Below, piece after piece: positions 1 through 8,060 of a DNA stretch of 64,000 nt; the first letter of the stretch is position 1; every line of letters starts with the position of its first letter. The notes under the pieces were generated by a model, which was not told the origin of the DNA, did no database searches, and saw nothing but the letters and a program-made list of their open reading frames with translations. The position numbers and the translations under genes are program-made. Origin of the DNA: Bacteroidales bacterium (GTDB lineage: Bacteria > Bacteroidota > Bacteroidia > Bacteroidales > P3); NCBI GenBank assembly GCA_017559135.1, contig JAFYSZ010000019.1, forward strand, positions 44,576 to 108,575, read 5' to 3'.

Positions 1-63
1 CTTGACAACGGCAAAGCAAAAGATTTAGATATTATGGAATTTGAAAAAAACAACATAAAATGA
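1..63 (+). CDS. 3' end of an unidentified gene (partial)
   Basis: The first 63 bases are open in frame 1 and end in a TGA whose first two bases are part of the next gene's ATG, a four-base ATGA overlap that suggests translational coupling. Only about 20 residues are present, rich in Asp, Lys and Asn. They are too few to assign a family. In related genomes a DUF6089 gene often follows a NAD kinase gene, but nothing in this fragment confirms that. Confidence 0.45.
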   Translation, partial: LDNGKAKDLDIMEFEKNNIK

Positions 64-938
64 AAAAACTAATCACATTCATTATTTTATTAAATGCGTG
101 CCTTATATCAAATGCACAATTAAACAATTTAGAAATAGGTCTATCCTTTGGAGGTAGCAATTATGTAGGAGACATAAACTCTGCCTTTAACAGCAATGAA
201 GAAAACAAACAATGGAATCAATTTGAATCAAGTTTTGATTTTTACAACTTAAATTTTATGTGGGGAGTTGTAGCTCGTTACAATTTTAATCCTCGCTGGG
301 TGTTGAATACCTCCTTTTCACTCTCTCGATTAGAAGGAAACGACGCATATTTCAATAATCCAAGAAATCTAAGTTTTTATACCGACTTAAAAGAGTTTAG
401 TGTGGTTATGGAATTTAACTTTTTGGATTATCAAACAGGTAGTAGAAAACATAGAATTGCACCATTTATTTTTGCAGGTTTAGCCGGTTTTCACTTCAAT
501 CCAAAGACCGACATCATCAATCCTATAACTCAAATTGAAGAATCAATCGAATTGCAACCATATAATACAGAAGGACAAGGTATGCCGGGGTATAACAAGC
601 CTTATTCTCGATATAGTTTAGCAATTCCTTTTGGATTAGGTTGCAAATTCAGTATCAACACCTATATTTCAGTTGCTTTGCAATGGGGATTTAGAAAAAC
701 ATTCACCGATTACATAGATGACATAAGCACAAAATATGTTGATCACTTTGAAATGGTGAATTGGTCAGGCGAACTCGGAGCTGCGGCTGCCGATCGCACA
801 AATGAATTACCAGGCAAGGAAGGATTCTACAACGAACACAATCTTTCAAGAGGAAATGAGAAGAATAAAGATTGGTATAACTTCTTTGGAATCACTATTA
901 CAACGAAACTTTCTAACGGAAAAAGACATTGTTTGTAG
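60..938 (+). CDS. DUF6089-type outer-membrane beta-barrel protein
   Basis: This 292-residue protein starts with a signal peptide (residues 1-19, ending in NAQ). The body is rich in aromatic alternating strands, with the motif GGSNYVGDIN at about residues 31-40, which is typical of the Bacteroidota DUF6089 family. Such proteins are predicted to sit in the outer membrane as beta-barrels; no enzymatic role is known. The start overlaps the stop of the preceding gene by ATGA. In many Bacteroidota this family precedes uppS and bamA, but here it is followed by an OmpA-like gene instead. The family call rests on the motif and overall shape, so it is moderately secure. Confidence 0.72.
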   Translation: MKKLITFIILLNACLISNAQLNNLEIGLSFGGSNYVGDINSAFNSNEENKQWNQFESSFDFYNLNFMWGVVARYNFNPRWVLNTSFSLSRLEGNDAYFNNPRNLSFYTDLKEFSVVMEFNFLDYQTGSRKHRIAPFIFAGLAGFHFNPKTDIINPITQIEESIELQPYNTEGQGMPGYNKPYSRYSLAIPFGLGCKFSINTYISVALQWGFRKTFTDYIDDISTKYVDHFEMVNWSGELGAAAADRTNELPGKEGFYNEHNLSRGNEKNKDWYNFFGITITTKLSNGKRHCL

Positions 939-954
939 ATTTTTGTTATTTTTT

Positions 955-986
955 TTTGTTTTTTCTAAAACTTTTTATTAGTTTTG
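955..986 (+). promoter_or_regulatory. Bacteroidota-type promoter of the OmpA-like gene
   Basis: A -33 box TTTG at 955-958 and a -7 box TAGTTTTG at 979-986 are separated by 20 bp. They lie about 28 bp before the ATG of the OmpA-like gene, matching the known TTTG/TAnnTTTG consensus of the primary sigma factor in Bacteroidota. Confidence 0.55.
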
Positions 987-1013
987 TCGCATAATTTATA
1001 AAAAATAATTATT

Positions 1014-2279
1014 ATGAAAAAAATAATAGCCCTATCACTGATTCTTTTATTAAGTTTTGGGCTTGCGGCTCAAAGCAAAAGCAAAAAAAAGAAGCCTAAA
1101 AAACCTGTGCCTGCCGCTCCCGTTGAAGTAACCCTTCCTGACAGATGTTCAGATTGCTTTTTCCCTGTTACATTACAAGTAGACGTTCCTTTCGGTCCAA
1201 CAGAACCGTTAAGAGGCTCAGGTTATGTGAACGAAATCCATAGAGATGCTCAAACAAAAAATGTTTTTGAAAGCGAGCATAACTCTATTTGGTATTTTTT
1301 AACAATACCTTATGACGGAAAATTATTGATTGACATAACGCCAAAGAGTTTTTCTGATGATTATGACTTTATTGTTTACAAATATACCGACAAATATTTT
1401 TGTAATCGCGTAGAAAGAAACAGAGTAAAACCTATTCGTAGTGTACAATCGGTTGCAAACACAACATTAAAAGGAAAAACAGGACTTTCTTTAAAGAGTA
1501 CTACCGCTCACATCACAAAAGAATCTGACGAAGCATACGGAAAGTACTTAGATGTAAAAGCAGGCGAAAGTTACGTCATTGTAGTAGATAATTTAAATGA
1601 TGGAGGATTAGGACATACCATACTTTGCGAGGTTTGGACAAACTATTCTCCTCTTATAATCAATCCAATAGACAGTCTATTGCAACAAAGAACAACTGCC
1701 AACCTACATGTAAAAGAATTAGAAACAGAAAGAGTTGTAATAAACAAACAAAACGCAGGCTCAACCAAGATAAAACTTTTACCAGATAAGACTTACGAAA
1801 TTTCTTTGAACAAAGAAGGATTTTTTAACTACACAAGAAAAATCTCTCACGCACAAGCAATAGGCAAAGACACTATTCTTTCGGCTCGACTTGTACAAAT
1901 AAAAGCAGGATCTCCTCTTCCAATAAACGGAGACTTATATTTTGACAACAATGATAACGGAGAATTATTCTTAATGCAAGAATGTTTTCCTGCTTTACAA
2001 GAGGTAGTTCAAGCATTGACTCAATACCCTCAAATAAACGTTAATATAATAGGACGAATTATGACCGAAGGGTTAAATGTTAAGAAAGACAACGAAATTA
2101 CCAAAGCAAGAGCCGAAGCAATCAAGAAATACTTAGTTTCGCAAGGCATTGCAGAAAGCAGAATCACTACAAGAGGAAGTTCGATTAAAGAATTAGAGGA
2201 GCAAATCAAAGAACAATCAAAATCAAGAAATAAAACACTTAATCCTCCTTGCGAAATACGAATTGCAAATAAAAAGTAA
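1014..2279 (+). CDS. OmpA-like C-terminal domain envelope protein
   Basis: The 421-residue protein has a signal peptide (residues 1-19, ending in AAQ), then a Lys-rich linker with many KK pairs. A central beta-sandwich-like region (about 40-290) includes a PEGA-like stretch with the motif 'EISLNKEGF'. An OmpA/MotB peptidoglycan-binding domain fills about 305-415. Its hallmarks are 'LYFDNN' and the later Arg-rich helix 'KARAEAIKKYLVSQGI' followed by 'RITTRG'. The domain binds peptidoglycan non-covalently, so the protein probably tethers the outer membrane to the wall. It has its own promoter and is closed by a strong hairpin terminator, so it is probably a single-gene transcript. Confidence 0.82.
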   Translation: MKKIIALSLILLLSFGLAAQSKSKKKKPKKPVPAAPVEVTLPDRCSDCFFPVTLQVDVPFGPTEPLRGSGYVNEIHRDAQTKNVFESEHNSIWYFLTIPYDGKLLIDITPKSFSDDYDFIVYKYTDKYFCNRVERNRVKPIRSVQSVANTTLKGKTGLSLKSTTAHITKESDEAYGKYLDVKAGESYVIVVDNLNDGGLGHTILCEVWTNYSPLIINPIDSLLQQRTTANLHVKELETERVVINKQNAGSTKIKLLPDKTYEISLNKEGFFNYTRKISHAQAIGKDTILSARLVQIKAGSPLPINGDLYFDNNDNGELFLMQECFPALQEVVQALTQYPQINVNIIGRIMTEGLNVKKDNEITKARAEAIKKYLVSQGIAESRITTRGSSIKELEEQIKEQSKSRNKTLNPPCEIRIANKK

Positions 2280-2282
2280 AAC

Positions 2283-2325
2283 AAAAAAATGAAAGAAAAC
2301 CTAAAAATTTTCTTTCATTTTTTTG
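2283..2325 (+). terminator. Intrinsic terminator after the OmpA-like gene
   Basis: Arms at 2284-2299 and 2308-2324 (core ATGAAAGAAAA / TTTTCTTTCAT) form a near-perfect A/T-flanked hairpin with an 8-base loop and a T run, four bases after the stop codon. It looks bidirectional and could also end transcripts arriving from the minus strand. Confidence 0.75.
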
Positions 2326-2330
2326 TTTTT

Positions 2331-2452
2331 TTCTTTGATTTTTTTTGAAAAAGTAAAGACTTTTTTTCTGAGGCTTATTGTACTAAAAAAATATCTCTTA
2401 GGTTTGGTAAATCCTTCCTAAGAGATATTTTGTTTTTTCTTTGTTTTATTTT
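2331..2452. repeat. Copy A of a 120-bp duplicated 3' region
   Basis: This block is almost identical to 3408-3527: I see only a two-base T-run length difference and one C/T change. It contains two hairpins. One is AAAAAGT-aaag-ACTTTTT, and the other is a 15-bp stem (AAATATCTCTTAGG paired with CCTAAGAGATATTT) around a 14-base loop. It lies directly downstream of the minus-strand gene ending at 2460, so it serves as that gene's 3' UTR and terminator. Confidence 0.85.
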
Positions 2453-2459
2453 TTTGTTT

Positions 2460-3242
2460 CTATCTTTTAGGCGAATAGGTCAAGGACAATCCTAAATAAT
2501 TTCCTGTTAAATAATAATTTCCATAAAATTCAGAATCCTTGAACTTAAACCAAAATTCACTTTCGTTTAAATAAGGAATAGATATGTTTGCAATAAGGTT
2601 CAAACCAAACATTCCGATAGAAGTATTATAAGAGGTACCAACTGAAAACATAAGATTTGGGAAAAGATTAAACTTATTGCCATCGCCATGTACAGAAAAC
2701 AACATACTATACTGCATAAAAGGATTTATATCTGAATAACTATCATATACATATCCGTCATAGTAGGAAAATCTCATTCCTCCTTTTAAATTATAGAACC
2801 AATTTTCGTTGTTAGCAATAGTGTTTCTGTATTGAACAGCAAAAGAAATAAATGGACTATAGCATGTGTTTCTGAAAAGTGAAGATTCGCTCGCACGAGT
2901 TACCTCTAAACCTTTTTCAGATTCATTTATGTATAACACAGGCTTTAAATCCAATCCTGCCGACAAAACATAAGATAATTTATTTGCACGATTAAAGGTA
3001 TAATCTACTCCAATGCCTCCTAAAATCGCAGAACTATTTTCTGGACAATACACAATATCACCATAACTTCCTCCTATGCTATGAATATTTGTTAAAAAAC
3101 CCTTTTGATAAACACTACCTTCAAGACTTACACTCCAAGGAGAAACTTTTTCTAATTGAGGAAAATCAACCTCTTTTTGTGCAATTGCATTAAGACAACC
3201 AAGAATCAAAATCGCAATTACAATAATTTGTTTTTTATTCAT
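2460..3242 (-). CDS. Secreted beta-barrel protein, function unknown
   Basis: The 260-residue protein has a signal peptide (residues 1-21, cleaved after AIA-Q). The mature part consists of short alternating hydrophobic strands with many Tyr, Phe and Gly, and ends in an aromatic-rich final strand. This is the pattern of a small outer-membrane beta-barrel. I recognise no specific family. The gene stands alone on the minus strand: a 120-bp hairpin repeat follows it, and a candidate regulatory motif (3327-3339) precedes it. Both elements are shared with the neighbouring lipoprotein/barrel operon, so the two units may be co-regulated. Confidence 0.7.
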   Translation of the reverse strand: MNKKQIIVIAILILGCLNAIAQKEVDFPQLEKVSPWSVSLEGSVYQKGFLTNIHSIGGSYGDIVYCPENSSAILGGIGVDYTFNRANKLSYVLSAGLDLKPVLYINESEKGLEVTRASESSLFRNTCYSPFISFAVQYRNTIANNENWFYNLKGGMRFSYYDGYVYDSYSDINPFMQYSMLFSVHGDGNKFNLFPNLMFSVGTSYNTSIGMFGLNLIANISIPYLNESEFWFKFKDSEFYGNYYLTGNYLGLSLTYSPKR

Positions 3243-3326
3243 AAGATTTAATTTTTAAAATTTTACTATTTTCTTCTTTTTACCTACAAACGTCAGTTAG
3301 GTTTTTATATTGTTTTTAATTTTATT

Positions 3327-3339
3327 ATTCTACTCCTAT
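3327..3339 (-). promoter_or_regulatory. ATAGGAGTAGAAT motif upstream of the beta-barrel gene
   Basis: The 13-base sequence ATTCTACTCCTAT (plus strand) occurs here, 85 bp before the start of the minus-strand beta-barrel gene. It recurs exactly at 5407-5419, before the lipoprotein gene. Repetition before two envelope transcripts suggests a shared regulator site. The remaining 3243-3549 spacer holds only A/T-rich DNA and the copy B repeat. Confidence 0.4.
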
Positions 3340-3407
3340 ATTTTTCTTTAATAGAAAGTAAATCAAGAAAATAGAATTACGAAAAAAGTCTTTGTTTTTT
3401 TAATTTT

Positions 3408-3527
3408 TTCTTTGATTTTTTTTGAAAAAGTAAAGACTTTTTTTTGAGGCTTATTGTACTAAAAAAATATCTCTTAGGTTTGGTAAATTCTTCCTAAGAG
3501 ATATTTTGTTTTTTCTTTGTTTTATTT
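3408..3527. repeat. Copy B of the 120-bp duplicated 3' region
   Basis: This copy matches 2331-2452 nearly base for base, including the 15-bp hairpin and the ACTTTTT stem. It lies directly downstream of the beta-barrel gene ending at 3550, in the same orientation relative to the gene as copy A. The pair therefore brackets the 2460-3242 gene as direct repeats. Confidence 0.85.
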
Positions 3528-3549
3528 CAAATATCTTTCTTCTCTTTCT

Positions 3550-4254
3550 TTAAAAGAATATAGAAACTCCGAACATAAGGCGATTTATTCCTTCATCAAA
3601 GCTATTAGAGAAATCATGACCAATAACTGAATGAACATATTTGTAATTTGTATTTCCTAATAAAGGTAAGAAATAAGATACATTTAATTGGAATCTATGT
3701 TTTGCTTTGATTTCTATTCCTGCTCTTAGTGCAAAATCAAGTGTTAATGGATTTTCAAAACTTAAATATTCTGTGTTAGAAATAACTGTATTGTATTCTG
3801 GAAGAGGTGTTTCAATATGATGTAGTTCTTTTTCTTTTGTTAAGTAGAATGAGGCATTTGCTCCTGCTGCTGCAAGAAAATTAACGTTTTGTGTAATTGG
3901 TAATCTATAGTTTACAAGTATTGGAAGGCTTAATGTATGAATAGAGTAATTGTCTTCTATACTTGTTATTGGGTTATTAATAGTTAATAAATGATTTGTA
4001 TATCCTGGCTCTGCTGTTAATGAAAAGGTATTCTTCTTGTTTAGCATGTATTCGTATTTGAATGCAATATCAAATGCAACTGCACTTTTCAAATCGGTAA
4101 CACCACGATCTATTACTTCAACATAGTCTTTTCCCATTGGAAAACTTCCAAAATCTAAGCTAAGACCGAAATTGTGTTTTTTCAAATCTTCTTGTTGTGC
4201 AAACATTGTACAACACAACATAATTCCTATAAGTGTTAAAAATGTTTTTTTCAT
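3550..4254 (-). CDS. Porin-family outer-membrane beta-barrel protein
   Basis: The protein has 234 residues, with a signal peptide (1-19, ending MFA-Q). Its alternating strands and C-terminal 'LMFGVSIFF' end in phenylalanine, as expected for BAM-dependent barrels. The overall pattern fits the OMP_b-brl families common in Bacteroidota, which are predicted 8-10 stranded barrels of unknown role. It starts only 19 bp after the lipoprotein gene, so the two are probably one operon. The closing 120-bp repeat is shared with the next barrel gene. Confidence 0.75.
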   Translation of the reverse strand: MKKTFLTLIGIMLCCTMFAQQEDLKKHNFGLSLDFGSFPMGKDYVEVIDRGVTDLKSAVAFDIAFKYEYMLNKKNTFSLTAEPGYTNHLLTINNPITSIEDNYSIHTLSLPILVNYRLPITQNVNFLAAAGANASFYLTKEKELHHIETPLPEYNTVISNTEYLSFENPLTLDFALRAGIEIKAKHRFQLNVSYFLPLLGNTNYKYVHSVIGHDFSNSFDEGINRLMFGVSIFF

Positions 4255-4273
4255 ACTTTTTGTTTGTTTTTTA

Positions 4274-5380
4274 TTAATAATTCATGTCAAACTCTATTGA
4301 TCTACTATTATTGCATTTTACATAAATATGATTTTGAACTCCTCCACTTAATCTTGGTAAGTTTTCATAATTGTTATAGTGAGTTATCTTATTATCCCAA
4401 TTACAATAATCCTCATCATATACTCCAACTAAATGTCCTGTTGGGGCTGCCACATGAGGATATTTAACACAAGATCGTATATTTGAAAATTCAACTCCTT
4501 TATCCCTATTCCAAGAATGCATTCCTATATCTTGTATTCCAAAATCATTTACTCTAAATCCTTGTACTGTATTTCCTGAAAATCTCCAATAGTGCTCTAT
4601 CTTTTTTGCTCTATGTCCTATATAAAAAGCAGCAAATGCTTTTTTTGCAACTTTTATTTCTGTAACGAATGATGTTGCGTATAAATTGTCTGCTGCTTCA
4701 ATTTGTGTAAATCGATTATTTAATACTACTTTAAATGTTCCATTTGTTTTGTACGCTGATTTTACTACGTCTTTTTCTGTAAAATTTTTGTAAACTTTTA
4801 TTTTTAACGTTGTATCACTATCATTTAGCCTATCTAAATAAGGAATCTTATTTTCGTCCCCGTCTTCTATTATTTTTGTTTCATTTTTCTTGAATTGATA
4901 TATTTTACCGTCTACTTTAACTATTGATTTCCTATTCAAAACTTTTGTATAGTTTGGATTTGCGTTTGGTAATTCAAGTAATCCTCCTCCTTCTAATGTA
5001 TCTATTATAAGTATGTCTGAGTACATATCGTGTATTGCTGATGTTATTCTTGGCATTTTAGAGAGTTCTTCTACTGTTAAATTTTCGTAGGGTTTTAGTA
5101 ATTCTTCTTCTGCAAGTGTTATTTCTTCGTAAATCCTATCTATGGAAACGAATCCTTTGCTTTCTTCTTCTTTTATTTGTTCTTCATAAGTCATTTCAGA
5201 TATTTCTTCGACTTTTTTCTCTAATTCTTCAAATGAGGCAAAGGTCAAAAAATTATCTGTTGATAGTTGTGTGATTGTTTTTTTGCCAACAAATTCGTCT
5301 GTTTCATAATTTGTTTCTTCACATGCCACAAATAGCAACATAAGCATTAATAATGCTAAACGTTTTACTATTCTTTTCAT
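4274..5380 (-). CDS. Lipoprotein of unknown family
   Basis: The 368-residue protein has a lipoprotein signal (hydrophobic 8-17, then FVAC with Cys20), so it is probably anchored in a membrane and faces the periplasm or cell surface. Residues 40-130 are Glu-rich and probably helical. The C-terminal third is Trp- and His-rich (for example 'AFYIGHRAKKIEHYWRF' and 'GMHSWNRDKG') with Cys residues near 307, 332 and 358. I cannot assign a family. It is the first gene of a probable two-gene operon with the small barrel downstream, which could be a partner. Confidence 0.7.
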   Translation of the reverse strand: MKRIVKRLALLMLMLLFVACEETNYETDEFVGKKTITQLSTDNFLTFASFEELEKKVEEISEMTYEEQIKEEESKGFVSIDRIYEEITLAEEELLKPYENLTVEELSKMPRITSAIHDMYSDILIIDTLEGGGLLELPNANPNYTKVLNRKSIVKVDGKIYQFKKNETKIIEDGDENKIPYLDRLNDSDTTLKIKVYKNFTEKDVVKSAYKTNGTFKVVLNNRFTQIEAADNLYATSFVTEIKVAKKAFAAFYIGHRAKKIEHYWRFSGNTVQGFRVNDFGIQDIGMHSWNRDKGVEFSNIRSCVKYPHVAAPTGHLVGVYDEDYCNWDNKITHYNNYENLPRLSGGVQNHIYVKCNNSRSIEFDMNY

Positions 5381-5406
5381 TGTTCTTTAAATTTTATTAC
5401 TTGTTA

Positions 5407-5460
5407 ATTCTACTCCTATTCTTTTAGTTCTACAATTCCACAAAAGCGATAGGAGTTAAT
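5407..5460. promoter_or_regulatory. Inverted pair of ATAGGAGT motifs between lipoprotein and AraC genes
   Basis: ATTCTACTCCTAT at 5407-5419 faces a copy in the opposite direction, ATAGGAGTTAAT, at 5449-5460. The same 13-mer occurs at 3327-3339 before another envelope gene. The divergent position between an AraC-type regulator and an envelope operon makes this a plausible site for that regulator. The rest of the 336-bp gap (5381-5716) is A/T-rich with no gene I can support. Confidence 0.45.
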
Positions 5461-5681
5461 AATTACTTTTGCGAAGTTGTGCTTGTTTTCATCATTGTTT
5501 CTTTTTGTTTTTGGCACCAAAATTTTAGCTTGAAATTTCGTTTGCAAAAATATAGTAAAAAAATTGTATTTTTTTGACATTTCCCAATGACTTTTTTTCA
5601 TTTTATTATGTGTTTTATCATTTTACGAGGTTTTTTTTTCATTTTATTATATGCTTTAAGTATTGAGAACGTTTTTTTGTT

Positions 5682-5689
5682 TATATTTG
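5682..5689 (+). promoter_or_regulatory. -7 box before the AraC-family gene
   Basis: TATATTTG matches the TAnnTTTG -7 consensus and lies 27 bp before the ATG. The -33 region is not clear. Confidence 0.45.
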
Positions 5690-5716
5690 CAATAGTTTAA
5701 TTTCAACAAATTCGTT

Positions 5717-6580
5717 ATGATTAGAAAGACTCCTATTTTTGATTGGGAAAAAGTATTTGATGAAACAAAGGAAGAATGTAAAATTGGTTACGATTTCTTA
5801 ACATCAAATGATATTAACATACTTTACAATAAAGAAAAACGCCTGCAAACTAATTATTATATAGATGTTTTTATTAACAAAGGGAATATCGTTATTGAAA
5901 TTGATATGAAAGAATACCTTCTTGATTCCCCTTCTTCTATACTTATACAACCGGGTAATTCTTTTCAGATTATATCTTTTAGTTCTGATTTATCCATTAA
6001 CATATTCGTTGCATCTCAACATATCAGAAATCATTTCTTAGATAGTTTTGGAACAAGTGTCTCTTTGCATAATAGTATCAGATTAAAGTGTTATTCTCAT
6101 TTTAACAAAAAAGAGGCTGATGTTATGATGCATTTTGTAAATGAATTAAATGAAGTTATTGCTGAGACTGACAATCCTTTTCGCTTAAATGTTGTTCAGC
6201 ATTTGAATACTGCTTATTATTATCGCTATTTCTATTCTTTGTTTTCTAATTTGAAGACAAATAGCAATAATATTAGCGATAGATTCTTTCAATTATTAGA
6301 GGAAAATTTCATTAACAAGCAAGATGTAGAATTTTATGCTAATTGTTTTTCTCTTTCAAAGGGTTATTTTGAGACTACGATAAAAAACGCAACGGGACGC
6401 TCTTTTAAATCTTGGCTTGATGAAAAATTAATCTCGGAAGCGAAACGATTATTAACTGAAAGCGAAAATTCAATTGATTATGTTGCAGAGTTTTTAGGTT
6501 TTAATTCGCAAAGTAATTTTAGTAGATTTTTTAAACGTATGACAAACCTTTCGCCTATTGAATTTAGAAAAGGTAAATAA
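5717..6580 (+). CDS. AraC-family transcriptional regulator
   Basis: The 287-residue protein has an N-terminal beta-rich sensor-like region (about 1-180) that I cannot place in a ligand family. A C-terminal AraC/XylS DNA-binding domain fills about 190-287. Both helix-turn-helix units are visible: 'YANCFSLSKGYFETTIKNATG', and then the signature region with 'SIDYVAEFLGF' and 'SNFSRFFKRMTNLSPIEFR'. It is divergent from the lipoprotein-barrel operon, and an inverted pair of 12-13-base motifs sits between them. It may therefore control that operon and the separate barrel gene at 2460-3242; this is inference. Confidence 0.85.
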   Translation: MIRKTPIFDWEKVFDETKEECKIGYDFLTSNDINILYNKEKRLQTNYYIDVFINKGNIVIEIDMKEYLLDSPSSILIQPGNSFQIISFSSDLSINIFVASQHIRNHFLDSFGTSVSLHNSIRLKCYSHFNKKEADVMMHFVNELNEVIAETDNPFRLNVVQHLNTAYYYRYFYSLFSNLKTNSNNISDRFFQLLEENFINKQDVEFYANCFSLSKGYFETTIKNATGRSFKSWLDEKLISEAKRLLTESENSIDYVAEFLGFNSQSNFSRFFKRMTNLSPIEFRKGK

Positions 6581-6623
6581 TAAATTAGAACTATAAATTA
6601 CGTTTTTTATTTCTTTGATTTTT

Positions 6624-6667
6624 AAAAAAAAGTCTTTGAAAAAAAATTTTTTTTCAAAGACTTTTTT
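6624..6667. terminator. Long perfect hairpin terminator
   Basis: The arms AAAAAGTCTTTGAAAAAAAA and its exact complement meet with essentially no loop, giving a 21-bp stem flanked by A and T runs. It lies between the convergent AraC and rubrerythrin genes and probably terminates both. Confidence 0.8.
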
Positions 6668-6699
6668 GTTTTTTTCTTTGTTTTATTTTTAGAAGTATT

Positions 6700-7254
6700 T
6701 TACTTCTTAAAATATCTGTTGTAAAGGCCTTCAAATCCTTTACCATGACGTGCTTCGTCTTTTGCCATTTCGTGTACAGTATCGTGAATAGCATCTAAAT
6801 CTTGTGCTTTTGCATTTTTTGCTATACGATACTTGTCAGAACATGCGCCTGCTTCTGCTGCCATTCTTTTTTCTAAGTTTGTTTTTGTATCCCAAACAAC
6901 ATCTCCTAATAGTTCTGCAAATTTTGCTGCGTGTTCTGCTTCTTCCCATGCGTAACGTTTGAACGCTTCTGCTATTTCAGGATAGCCTTCTCTATCAGCT
7001 TGACGGCTCATTGCAAGATACATTCCAACTTCTGTGCATTCGCCATTGAAATGTGCATTCAAATCTTTTATCATTTCTTCGTCTAAGCCTTTTGCAACGC
7101 CTATTATATGTTCTGTTTCAAATTGTAATGCTTCTGTATTTTGTTCTAATTCTTTGAATTTAGAAGCAGGTACTTTACATTGTGGGCATGCTTCTGGTGG
7201 GTTAGCTCCTTCGTGTACGTATCCACATACTGTACAAATCCATTTCTTTTGCAT
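6700..7254 (-). CDS. Reverse rubrerythrin (peroxide-scavenging diiron protein)
   Basis: The 184-residue protein has the domains of rubrerythrin in reversed order. A rubredoxin-type iron site comes first (CxxC at 7/10 and 23/26), followed by a four-helix ferritin-like diiron domain from about residue 45. Iron ligands are seen in '[16 protein letters not shown]', 'YAWEEAEHA' and the late '[14 protein letters not shown]'. Reverse rubrerythrins reduce hydrogen peroxide in the cytoplasm of anaerobes using NADH-derived electrons, which fits an anaerobic or microaerobic host. It is a single-gene unit with its own promoter and terminator. Confidence 0.92.
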   Translation of the reverse strand: MQKKWICTVCGYVHEGANPPEACPQCKVPASKFKELEQNTEALQFETEHIIGVAKGLDEEMIKDLNAHFNGECTEVGMYLAMSRQADREGYPEIAEAFKRYAWEEAEHAAKFAELLGDVVWDTKTNLEKRMAAEAGACSDKYRIAKNAKAQDLDAIHDTVHEMAKDEARHGKGFEGLYNRYFKK

Positions 7255-7293
7255 AATCTTATGTTTTTTTAGTTTAACTTAATTTTATTAATG

Positions 7294-7301
7294 CAAATTT
7301 A
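7294..7301 (-). promoter_or_regulatory. -7 box of the rubrerythrin gene
   Basis: On the minus strand TAAATTTG matches TAnnTTTG, 39 bp before the start codon. No clear -33 box or peroxide-regulator site was identified by eye. Confidence 0.45.
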
Positions 7302-7377
7302 ATTGCTTTTTTAATATTAAACTATTTTTTCTATGAAATATTTTTCTAAATCATATATTTTTTTGGGAAAATGGAAA

Positions 7378-7410
7378 TAAAAAAAAGGTGATTGAATGAA
7401 TCAATCACCT
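7378..7410 (-). terminator. Terminator of the tRNA gene
   Basis: AGGTGATTGA at 7387-7396 pairs with TCAATCACCT at 7401-7410. In the minus-strand direction it is followed by a run of T, three bases after the tRNA 3' end. Confidence 0.8.
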
Positions 7411-7413
7411 TTG

Positions 7414-7487
7414 TGACCACGGCAGGATTCAAACCTGCAACCTCCTGAGCCGTAATCAGGGACTCTATTCAGTTAAGCTACGTGGCC
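7414..7487 (-). tRNA. tRNA-Arg(ACG)
   Basis: Read on the minus strand, the 74-base sequence folds as a full cloverleaf. The acceptor stem GGCCACG pairs with CGTGGTC (one G-U), with discriminator A. The anticodon stem CCTGA/TCAGG encloses the loop TTACGGC, giving anticodon ACG. The T arm is GCAGG-TTTGAAT-CCTGC. The 3' CCA is not encoded. A34 would be converted to inosine to read CGU, CGC and CGA. Confidence 0.95.
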
Positions 7488-7526
7488 GTCATTTTTGCGT
7501 GTGCAAAGATATAGCCTTTTTTTTAA

Positions 7527-8057
7527 CTACCAAAATTTTTCATAGACTTTTTTTCGTATTGTGCTTATTATTTCTTGATATTCATATTCTTTTATTTGCC
7601 TTTTTGCGTTTGTCATTATGTGCATCGGCAATTCTTTTTCGCCCTTTCTATATGCTGGTTGCGAATACTCATAAGGTAATACTAAAAAGCCTGCTCGTTC
7701 ATAAAATTGTATGCGTTTTTTTGAAATTTCATCTATTGGCAACTCTACTTCTAAGATTATCAATTGATTATCTTGATTTAATTGAGCGAGAATATTGCTT
7801 GCTATTTTTTGATTACGCGATTGAAAATCAATAGCAAAGTGTTCGATATATAAAAACTTTGGAAATTGCCAATAATTCAAAATTCCGACAAATTCATTGT
7901 TTTTATAAATCAAATTTAACTCTAATAAATCGTTGTTGTAAATCTCAATTAATTTTGAAAAATCACGTCTTTCCTCTATCGGAAAGCATTTTTCGTAAAT
8001 ATTTTTTGAAAATTCTATCTGTTCTTGATTGTTTTGTAGTTTTTTTACTTGCAACAT
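7527..8057 (-). CDS. GNAT-family N-acetyltransferase
   Basis: The 176-residue protein has the GNAT layout: an N-terminal helix region ('NIYEKCFPIEERRDF'), a central strand pair ending in 'LYIEHFAID', then 'SRNQKIASNIL' where the acetyl-CoA pyrophosphate loop normally lies (the usual Q/RxxGxG/A is degenerate here). The C-terminal 'IQFYERAGFLVLPYEY' is the typical motif B end. The substrate is unknown. It starts three bases after the sigma factor gene, so it is the last gene of the GT2-sigma-GNAT operon. Confidence 0.78.
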   Translation of the reverse strand: MLQVKKLQNNQEQIEFSKNIYEKCFPIEERRDFSKLIEIYNNDLLELNLIYKNNEFVGILNYWQFPKFLYIEHFAIDFQSRNQKIASNILAQLNQDNQLIILEVELPIDEISKKRIQFYERAGFLVLPYEYSQPAYRKGEKELPMHIMTNAKRQIKEYEYQEIISTIRKKVYEKFW

Positions 8058-8060
8058 TTT

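Noticed and set aside
5416..5601. 61-codon minus-strand reading frame upstream of the lipoprotein gene
   Set aside because: Its composition is basic and irregular, it covers the promoter and motif region, and it shows no domain or signal peptide.
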